Assembly: GCF_001421765.1 (NCBI RefSeq)
Contig: NZ_LMLA01000009.1
Span: forward strand, 1 to 64,000
Direction of reading: 5' to 3'
From: Sphingomonas sp. Leaf32
GTDB lineage: Bacteria > Pseudomonadota > Alphaproteobacteria > Sphingomonadales > Sphingomonadaceae
Length of the DNA: 64,000 nucleotides
In this document: positions 57,769-64,000 of the stretch, in pieces
Layout of the letters: every line of letters starts with the position of its first letter
Position numbering within the stretch: the stretch's first letter is position 1
The notes under the pieces: model-generated
The model's input: the letters and a program-made list of their open reading frames with translations, nothing else
Told to the model about the DNA's origin: nothing
Databases searched by the model: none
Translations under genes and position numbers: made by a program

Positions 57769-59235
57769 ATGACCAAGGCCATCAGCCCCCGTTCGCGCAA
57801 GGTTCGCGTCCTCGCCACGCTCGGCCCTGCGAGCAACACGTACGAAATGATCGCGAAGCTGTACGAAGCGGGCGCCGATGCGTTCCGCGTCAACATGAGC
57901 CATGGCGACCAGCAGTCGAAGGTCGCGGTGATCGAGGCGATTCGCGCGCTGGAAAAGCAATATGGCCGCCCGACGACCATCCTCGCCGATCTGCAGGGCC
58001 CGAAGCTGCGCGTCGGTCGCTTCGCCGAAGGGCGCGTGATGCTCGAAGCCGGGCAGCGCTTCACGCTCGACCGGTCGGACGAACCCGGCGATGCGAATCG
58101 CGTCCAGTTGCCCCATCCCGAAATCTTTGCCGCGATCGCCCGCGATGCCCGCCTGCTGCTCGACGACGGCAAGCTGGTGCTGCGCGTCCTCGACCATGAC
58201 GACGACAAGATCGTCACCGAAGTAGTGGTCGGCGGCGCGCTGTCGAATTCGAAGGGGCTGAACGTCCCCGACGTCGTACTGCCGATGGCGGCGTTGACGC
58301 CCAAGGATATTTCGGACCTGCACTTCGCGGTCGACCAGGGCGTGGACTGGATCGCGCTGTCGTTCGTGCAGCGCCCGGAGGATCTGGCCGAGGCGCGCAA
58401 GCTGATTCAGGGCAAGGCCGCGCTGCTCGCCAAGATCGAGAAGCCGTCGGCCGTCGCACGGCTGGAGGAGATCGTCGAACAGTGCGACGGCGTGATGGTC
58501 GCGCGCGGCGATCTGGGCGTCGAACTGCCGCCGCAGTCGGTGCCGCCGTTGCAGAAGCGCATCGTCGAGACTGCCCGTCGCCTCGGCCGCCCGGTGGTGG
58601 TCGCGACGCAGATGCTCGAATCGATGATTACCTCGCCCTCGCCGACCCGCGCGGAAGTGTCGGACGTCGCCACCGCCGTCTATGACGGCGCGGACGCGAT
58701 CATGTTGTCGGCGGAAAGCGCCGCGGGCAGCTGGCCGGTCGAATCGGTCGCGATGATGAACGACATCTCGCACGCCGTGGAGCGCGATCCCGCCCATGGC
58801 GACCGCGTCCACTTCACCGTGCTGCGCCCCGACCCCACCACCGCCGACGCGCTGGCCGAAGCCGCCAAGAACATCGCCGCCACGGTCGATGCGAAGGCGA
58901 TCCTGTGCTTCACCAAGTCGGGCTCGACCGCACGCCGCATCGCGCGCGAGCGTCCCGCCGTGCCGATCATGGTGCTGACGCCGCAGATCGACACCGCCCG
59001 CCGCCTCGGCCTGCTGTGGGGCGTCCATGCCGTGCACACCCGCGACGTCGAATCGTTCGAAGAGATGGTGGCAAAGGCCAAGCGCATGGTCCTGCGCCAC
59101 AACATCGCCTCGCCCGGCGACCGCGTCGTCGTCTGCGCCGGCGTTCCGTTCGGCACGCCGGGTTCGACCAACGTGCTTCACGTCGTGCAGATCGTCGGCG
59201 ACGAGCTGAAGAACTATCGCGGGCAGGAAGCCTAA
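57769..59235 (+). CDS. pyk: Pyruvate kinase
   Basis: A 488-residue glycolytic enzyme converting phosphoenolpyruvate and ADP to pyruvate and ATP. It has VRVLATLGPASNTYEMIAKL at the start, the substrate loop FRVNMSHG, the active-site segment LLAKIEKPSAVARLEEIVEQ, then GVMVARGDLGVELP and MITSPSPTRAEVSDVATAVY; the regulatory C-domain ends near TNVLHVVQIVG. ATG at 57769 follows CGGAG by seven bases; the GTG two codons earlier is less likely. It is followed by a palindromic repeat that may end transcription. Confidence 0.97.
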   Translation: MTKAISPRSRKVRVLATLGPASNTYEMIAKLYEAGADAFRVNMSHGDQQSKVAVIEAIRALEKQYGRPTTILADLQGPKLRVGRFAEGRVMLEAGQRFTLDRSDEPGDANRVQLPHPEIFAAIARDARLLLDDGKLVLRVLDHDDDKIVTEVVVGGALSNSKGLNVPDVVLPMAALTPKDISDLHFAVDQGVDWIALSFVQRPEDLAEARKLIQGKAALLAKIEKPSAVARLEEIVEQCDGVMVARGDLGVELPPQSVPPLQKRIVETARRLGRPVVVATQMLESMITSPSPTRAEVSDVATAVYDGADAIMLSAESAAGSWPVESVAMMNDISHAVERDPAHGDRVHFTVLRPDPTTADALAEAAKNIAATVDAKAILCFTKSGSTARRIARERPAVPIMVLTPQIDTARRLGLLWGVHAVHTRDVESFEEMVAKAKRMVLRHNIASPGDRVVVCAGVPFGTPGSTNVLHVVQIVGDELKNYRGQEA

Positions 59236-59241
59236 GTCCAA

Positions 59242-59357
59242 AATCCTCCCCGGCACGGGGAGGGGGACCGGCCGCAAGATGGTGGAGGGGGGCTTCCGCA
59301 GGCGCTGCGCTCCGCCGCCGCTACGCGGCGGTCCCCCTCCCCGTATCGGGGAGGATT
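59242..59357. repeat. Palindromic repeat between pyk and the transglutaminase-like gene
   Basis: AATCCTCCCCGGCACGGGG and AGGGGGACCG (59242-59270) pair with CGGTCCCCCTCC and CCGTATCGGGGAGGATT (59329-59357); the interior holds GCGC- and CCGCCGCCG-type small stems. It belongs to the same family as 54247-54370. It lies between convergent genes, where it could also stop transcription from both sides. Confidence 0.8.
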
Positions 59358-59358
59358 T

Positions 59359-60153
59359 CTACTCCGCCTCGCTGCCCTCGACCCGGACGTCGACGTCCAG
59401 TTCTTCGTCACCCGCGCCCATCCGTACGCCGGCGATCGGCGCCGCACCCGCTGCATCCAGCGCGACCGCCACGCGGATGTGGTCCAGTCCCGACCGCCCG
59501 CCCGTCGCCGGATCGAACGCGTACCAGCCGCCCGAAACATATGCCTCGACCCAGGCATGGGGGGCGGCGGTTCGCCGTTCGTCGTCGCCCGACAGGCTGT
59601 ACCCGGAGACATAGCGGGCCGGCACGCCTCGCGCCCGGGCGGCGGCAAGGAATATCTGCGCCATGTCGCGTGGCCCCAGCCGGGCGTCGCCCACCGCCTC
59701 GACCGCCGGACGGATCGTCGGGGTCGGCCGCCGGTCGAGCGGCCAGCGAGCGTGGATCGCGGCGGCCAGCTTGGTCATCGCCGCCAGATCGTCGCCCTGT
59801 ACCAGTTCCTCGATCACCGCATCGGCGCGGGTCAACGGCGTCACGCGGCGGAACAGTTCAGGCGGAAACGGCTCGTCGGTGCCCTCGATCGGACCGTCGG
59901 CTTCGGTCAGCAGCGCTTCGCCCGACACGGTCAGTACCAGCGTCTCGAACGGTCCCTCGGCATAGAGCATCCGGGTGATGTTGCCGTACCCATCGAACCC
60001 TTCCCGCAGCCGCGCGTCGCAATCGACGTCGATGCGCCAGTTCACCACCGTCTGGTGGCTGGTGTCGCCCGGAAACAGCCGCAGCAGCTGGACGATACGC
60101 GCCTGCGGCTCGGTGAAGCGGTAGCGCGTTTCGTGGTGGACCGACAGCCGCAT
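59359..60153 (-). CDS. Transglutaminase-like protein lacking the catalytic cysteine
   Basis: A 264-residue protein: a transglutaminase N-terminal beta domain (HHETRYRFTEPQARIVQLLR), then the core. The histidine and aspartate of the triad are visible in PHAWVEAY (His199) and FDPA (Asp214), but where the family has GxCQDxAH this protein has LGPRDMAQ, with Pro161 at the cysteine position; its only cysteine is residue 45. It is therefore predicted to bind and not to cleave or crosslink, unless chemistry differs. It overlaps the alpha-E gene by one base and belongs to the ATP-grasp operon. Confidence 0.85.
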   Translation of the reverse strand: MRLSVHHETRYRFTEPQARIVQLLRLFPGDTSHQTVVNWRIDVDCDARLREGFDGYGNITRMLYAEGPFETLVLTVSGEALLTEADGPIEGTDEPFPPELFRRVTPLTRADAVIEELVQGDDLAAMTKLAAAIHARWPLDRRPTPTIRPAVEAVGDARLGPRDMAQIFLAAARARGVPARYVSGYSLSGDDERRTAAPHAWVEAYVSGGWYAFDPATGGRSGLDHIRVAVALDAAGAAPIAGVRMGAGDEELDVDVRVEGSEAE

Positions 60154-61091
60154 CAGATGAAGCGGAACTGGCGGGCGATCGCGGCGTCGAGCATCGCATT
60201 CTCCCGGATGAAGGCGTTCAGATATTCATGCAGGCCGCTGACGATCACCTCATGCGCGCGCGTCTTCTGCATCCGTGCCAGCCGCGCGCGGGCCATGCGG
60301 TCGGCCTCTCCCTGGAACCCGGTGCGCTTGCCGAGCATGTTCAGCATCTCGACCGTTTCGTCGACACAGGCGGCCAGACTGCGTGGCACCTCGCCGCGGG
60401 ACAGCAGCAGTTCGATGACGTTGGCTGGCTTCAACCCCTCGCTATAGAGCCAGCGATAGGCGGTGACGGCGGACACCGTCTGCAGGATCGTCGTCCATTG
60501 ATCGCGGTCGATCGCACCGCCGATTCGTTCGCCTTCGGGCAGCAGCAGGTGATATTTGACGTCGATCAGGCGCGCGGTGTTGTCGGCGCGCTCGATCGCC
60601 GCGCCCAGTTGCACGAACCACGTCGCCTCGTTCTTCATCATGCGCTGGACCGCGCCTTCGAACCCGCGTGCCTCGGCCTTGATCGCCTCGACCAGGTTGA
60701 GGATGTCCTCACCCTCCTCCGCACCCGGCGCGTTGAACACGATCCACGCGCGGTTGATCGCGGTCCATGCGTCGCGGGTCAGCGCGGTGCGCACCGCCTT
60801 CGCATTGTTGCGCGCCATGTCGAGGCACCACAGGATCGATCCGGCATGGCTGCGGTCGCAGGTCAGGAAGCGGGCGACCGATGCCTGCCCGACCGCCTGC
60901 CCGGTCGCGGCGAAGCTGTCCTCGGTATAGCTGACCGCCAGCGCGCTGGCCCATGCCGCGTCGCCGCCCGGACGCGATGACAGCGCATCCAGCCGCACCG
61001 TCGCCTCGACCAGCCGCGCGAGGAAGTCGGCGCGTTCGACGTAGCGACCCAGCCAGTAGAGCGACGCGGCGGTACGCGAGAGCATCGCCAT
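60153..61091 (-). CDS. Alpha-E domain protein
   Basis: A 312-residue all-helical protein of the alpha-E family (COG2307). LSRTAASLYWLGRYVERADF starts it and the family pattern EVPRSLAACVDETVEML follows in the second half. Alpha-E proteins accompany permuted ATP-grasp enzymes and transglutaminases across bacteria; their biochemical role is unknown. It lies one base after the ATP-grasp stop codon region and overlaps the transglutaminase-like gene. Confidence 0.92.
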   Translation of the reverse strand: MAMLSRTAASLYWLGRYVERADFLARLVEATVRLDALSSRPGGDAAWASALAVSYTEDSFAATGQAVGQASVARFLTCDRSHAGSILWCLDMARNNAKAVRTALTRDAWTAINRAWIVFNAPGAEEGEDILNLVEAIKAEARGFEGAVQRMMKNEATWFVQLGAAIERADNTARLIDVKYHLLLPEGERIGGAIDRDQWTTILQTVSAVTAYRWLYSEGLKPANVIELLLSRGEVPRSLAACVDETVEMLNMLGKRTGFQGEADRMARARLARMQKTRAHEVIVSGLHEYLNAFIRENAMLDAAIARQFRFI

Positions 61092-61092
61092 G

Positions 61093-62574
61093 TCAGCGCC
61101 CTCCCTGGCTCTGGGTCATGCCGCCCAGCGATTGCGACTGGACCGGACCGTCGTCCATCAGCACGAAACTGTCCTTGGTCCCGCCGCCCTGGCTGGAATT
61201 GACGACCAGCGATCCTTCCTTCAGCGCGACCCGGGTCAGGCCGCCGGGCACCACCTGCACCGTGTCCGCACCGGTCAGCACGAACGGGCGGAAGTCGACA
61301 TGGCGCGGGGCAAGGCCTGCTTCGGTCAGCGTCGGCACGGTGGACAGCGCAAGAGTGGGCTGCGCGATGTAGCGCTGCGGCTCGGCGATCAGCGCGCGGC
61401 GGAAATCCTCGATCTCCGCCTTCGACGCGGTCGGGCCGACCAGCATTCCGTAGCCGCCCGACCCGTCGACCAGCTTCACCACCACCTCGTCCAGATGGTC
61501 GAGGACATATTTCAGCGCGTCCGGCTCGCGGCAGCGCCACGTCTCGACATTGGGAAGCAACGGCTCGCTTTCCGAGTAGAAGCGGACGATTTCGGGCATG
61601 TAGCTGTAGATCGCCTTGTCGTCGGCGATGCCGTTGCCCGGCGCGTTGACCAGCGCGACATTGCCCGCGCGATAGGCGGCGATCAGCCCCGGCACGCCCA
61701 GCAGCGATTCGGGGCGGAACACCACCGGATCGATGAAGTCGTCGTCGATCCGGCGATAGATGACATCGACCCGCACCCGCCCGGCGATGGTCTGCATCCA
61801 CACCACATCGTCGTCGACCAGCAGATCGGCCGGCTCGACCAGTTCGACGCCCATCGAATCGGCGAGGAAGCTGTGTTCGTAATAGGCCGAATTGAAATGG
61901 CCCGGCGTCAGCACGACGCAGGTCGGGTGGGCACCGGCACCCGGCGGGGCGACCGACCGCATCGTTTCCAGCAGCTTGTCGGGGTAGCTGTCGACCGCCG
62001 CGACGCGGAAATTGCGGAACAGTTCGGGGCACAGCCGGATCATCGCCTCGCGATTTTCCAGCATGTATGACACGCCCGACGGGGTGCGGGCATTGTCCTC
62101 CAGCACATAGAATTCGTCCGGGCCGGTGCGGACCAGATCGATGCCGCAGATATGCGCCCACACCCCATGCGGCGGGCGGATGCCGGCGATTTCCGGCCGG
62201 AACTGCGCATTGCCGAAGATCAGGTCGGGCGGCAGCACCCCCGCCTTCAGGATGCGCCGCTCGCCATAAATGTCGTCGAGAAAGGCGTTGATCGCCTGCG
62301 TCCGCTGGATCAGCCCCCTGGACAGCCGCGCCCATTCGTCGGCCATGAACACGCGCGGCACGATGTCGAACGGGATGATCCGCTCCGCCGCCTCGCTGTC
62401 GCCATAGACGGCAAAGGTGATGCCCAGTTGGCGAAAAGTGGCTTCGGCGGATTGCAGGCGGCGTTTCAACTCGTGGGACGGCACCTCGCGCATCCATCGT
62501 GCCAGTGCCGCAAGGTCGGTGCGCGGATGATCCGGCCCGCCATGTCCCCAGATTTCGTCGAACGCCTGCCCCAT
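61093..62574 (-). CDS. Circularly permuted type 2 ATP-grasp protein
   Basis: A 493-residue putative amide ligase (COG2308). Family features include FDIVPRVFMADEWARLSRGL, YVLEDNARTPSGVSYMLENR, VVKLVDGSGGYGMLVGPTAS and the late RPFVLTGADTVQVVPGGLTR. ATP-grasp enzymes join a carboxylate to an amine; computational work on such clusters proposed peptide synthesis or tagging of proteins, but no product is known. It is the first gene of the three-gene operon. Confidence 0.93.
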   Translation of the reverse strand: MGQAFDEIWGHGGPDHPRTDLAALARWMREVPSHELKRRLQSAEATFRQLGITFAVYGDSEAAERIIPFDIVPRVFMADEWARLSRGLIQRTQAINAFLDDIYGERRILKAGVLPPDLIFGNAQFRPEIAGIRPPHGVWAHICGIDLVRTGPDEFYVLEDNARTPSGVSYMLENREAMIRLCPELFRNFRVAAVDSYPDKLLETMRSVAPPGAGAHPTCVVLTPGHFNSAYYEHSFLADSMGVELVEPADLLVDDDVVWMQTIAGRVRVDVIYRRIDDDFIDPVVFRPESLLGVPGLIAAYRAGNVALVNAPGNGIADDKAIYSYMPEIVRFYSESEPLLPNVETWRCREPDALKYVLDHLDEVVVKLVDGSGGYGMLVGPTASKAEIEDFRRALIAEPQRYIAQPTLALSTVPTLTEAGLAPRHVDFRPFVLTGADTVQVVPGGLTRVALKEGSLVVNSSQGGGTKDSFVLMDDGPVQSQSLGGMTQSQGGR

Positions 62575-62652
62575 TCAATCCCCAACGCCGCCTGACGGAT
62601 AATGGTCCCCATGCTGCGCTGCGAAATCGACACTGGCAAGCGGCTACGCGCG

Positions 62653-64000
62653 CTATCGTACCAATTCGGTCAAGGTTGCAGGGGTCAACACCTGCGGCAG
62701 CACGCGCGCGTCCTGTTTGCCCGGAGCGTACCACAGATATAGCGGCACGCCGGCGCGGTTATGCCTCTCGATGAAGCGACCCAGCGTCGGGTCGCCATCG
62801 GTCCAGTCGCCCACCAGCACCTTCACCCCGCCCTTGGCAAAGGCATCGGCGACTGCCTGCGTCTCGATCGCAGCGCGTTCGTTGACCTTGCAGGTCAGGC
62901 ACCAGTCGGCGGTGAAATAGGCGAAGACCGGCTTGCCCTCCGCGCGCAGCGCCGCCAGTCGCGCCTCGCTGAACGGTTCGGCGCCGGCGATGCCGGTCGG
63001 TGCGGCGCCGGCGGGCGGCGCGCGCTGAACCAGCGCCGCACTCGCCACCGCCAGCACCAGCGCGGCGATCCCCGGCCACCATGCCCGGTCGCGCCCGCGC
63101 AACTGCCGCCGCCCGGTCCACCACAGCCCCAGTCCGGCGAGCAGCAACGCGCCGAGCCCCAGCGCCATGCCGTCGACGCCCGCCTGCCGCCCCAATATCC
63201 ACGCCAGCGCCAGCGCGGTCAGAAACATCGGCACCGACAGCCCCTTGCGGAACACATCCATCCACGCACCCGGTTTCGGCAGGCGGCGGCGGAGCGCCGG
63301 CACGAAGCCCAACAGCAGGAACGGCAGCGCCAGTCCCAGCCCCAACCCGGCGAACACCGCCATCGCCGCGACCGGCGGCAGCACCAGCGCCGACCCCAGC
63401 GCCGCGCCCATGAACGGCCCGGTGCACGGCGTCGCGACGAACGCGGCCAGCGCCCCGGTGGCGAACGCCCCGCCCCGCCCCTTGCGCGTGCCGACCTGCG
63501 GCGTGGGCAGTTCGAACAGCCCGGCCAGGTTCAGCGCGATCCCGCCGGTCAGGACCAGCAGCAGCAGCACGACGCGCGGATCGGTCAGCTGGAACGCCCA
63601 TCCCGCCGCCACGCCCGCGGCGCGGATCGCGAGCAATATGCCGCCCAGCGCCATGCAGGTGACGACCGCCCCGGCGGTATAGGCCACCCCCTCCGCCCGC
63701 GCATGGGCCGCCGATTCGCCCGAGCGGGCAAGGCTCAGCGCCTTGAGGCTGAGGATCGGGAAGACGCAGGGCATGATGTTGAGCAGCAACCCGCCCAGCA
63801 GCGCCCCGGCAAAGGCGACCATCGCGGCGCGGATCGGGGCCGGTTCGGCAGCGGCGGGCACTACGCCCGGCGTCGCGCGGATCGCGAAGCCCTGCCGCGA
63901 TCCGGTCGCCAGCACCCCCTCGATCACCGCCGGCTTGCCTATGCCCTTCGTCTCGATGACCAGCGCATCGCCGTCGCGGCGGATGGTCTGCGGAGCGTCG
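62653..64000 (-). CDS. DsbD-type thiol:disulfide interchange protein, 5' end outside window
   Basis: About 449 residues are visible; the reading frame is open through 64000, so the N-terminal part is missing. Eight membrane helices form the CcdA-like domain, including GGLLLNIMPCVFPILSLKAL and FVATPCTGPFMGAALG with the paired cysteines, and the C-terminal thioredoxin-like domain has FTADWCLTCKVNERA (CxxC) and WTDGDPTLGRFIERHNRAGV. It moves electrons from cytoplasmic thioredoxin to periplasmic partners. It is separated from the ATP-grasp gene by 78 bases. Confidence 0.92.
   Translation of the reverse strand, partial: DAPQTIRRDGDALVIETKGIGKPAVIEGVLATGSRQGFAIRATPGVVPAAAEPAPIRAAMVAFAGALLGGLLLNIMPCVFPILSLKALSLARSGESAAHARAEGVAYTAGAVVTCMALGGILLAIRAAGVAAGWAFQLTDPRVVLLLLVLTGGIALNLAGLFELPTPQVGTRKGRGGAFATGALAAFVATPCTGPFMGAALGSALVLPPVAAMAVFAGLGLGLALPFLLLGFVPALRRRLPKPGAWMDVFRKGLSVPMFLTALALAWILGRQAGVDGMALGLGALLLAGLGLWWTGRRQLRGRDRAWWPGIAALVLAVASAALVQRAPPAGAAPTGIAGAEPFSEARLAALRAEGKPVFAYFTADWCLTCKVNERAAIETQAVADAFAKGGVKVLVGDWTDGDPTLGRFIERHNRAGVPLYLWYAPGKQDARVLPQVLTPATLTELVR

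Noticed and set aside
57697..59277. Long minus-strand extension of the DUF1244 frame through pyk
   Set aside because: The DUF1244 domain and a good ribosome binding site start at 57696; the rest is antisense to pyruvate kinase.

Overview
The window is a high-GC stretch of an alphaproteobacterial chromosome, most probably from the Sphingomonadaceae (Sphingomonas or a close relative). The reasons are: the str-S10-spc-alpha ribosomal supercluster lacks rpsD and rpmJ in its alpha part; a GapR-type DUF2312 protein and a TrcR-type DUF1013 regulator are present; yebC-ruvCAB is followed by ybgC-tolQRAB-pal; and the intergenic spaces carry long GC-rich palindromes.

Region 1 (1-14448) is accessory and bears marks of gene traffic. 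It opens with a decayed LysR-family 3' end. A tripartite drug pump follows (outer-membrane factor, HlyD/EmrA adaptor, DHA2/EmrB permease), transcribed divergently from a TetR repressor with two GTAC-core palindromes in the shared promoter. Next comes an AraC regulator divergent from a run of small redox and detoxification genes (SDR, Tat-type alpha/beta hydrolase, PEBP-like protein, second SDR, VOC protein, aldo/keto reductase). The region ends with a remnant of an EmrB 3' end, a displaced 3' half of tRNA-Leu(CAA), an AlpA-like regulator and a P4-type tyrosine integrase abutting the 3' end of guaA.

Region 2 (14449-38916) is core: guaA, an exported prolyl oligopeptidase, then (reading leftward from rpsL) rpsL-rpsG-fusA-tuf-rpsJ-rplC-rplD-rplW-rplB-rpsS-rplV-rpsC-rplP-rpmC-rpsQ-rplN-rplX-rplE-rpsN-rpsH-rplF-rplR-rpsE-rpmD-rplO-secY-adk-rpsM-rpsK-rpoA-rplQ. 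The gaps contain many structured hairpins, a clear sigma70 promoter ahead of rpsL and another ahead of rpsM, and a strong intrinsic terminator directly after rpsM, inside the cluster.

Region 3 (38917-48231) is mixed housekeeping: a small Asn/Met-rich lipoprotein, MAPEG, GFA, cyclophilin, GST, dienelactone hydrolase, TrcR, a quinone-oxidoreductase-like enzyme, DUF1192, ClpA and a PAS-GGEEF diguanylate cyclase.

Region 4 (48232-64000) holds the Tol-Pal envelope system, a soluble TolR/ExbD-like small protein coupled to ruvB, RuvABC, YebC, a DUF1003 membrane protein, GapR, DUF1244, pyruvate kinase, the poorly understood trio transglutaminase-like / alpha-E / circularly permuted ATP-grasp, and a DsbD-type reductase cut by the right edge. 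The most attractive candidate for an incompletely described system is that trio: its transglutaminase-like member has lost the catalytic cysteine.
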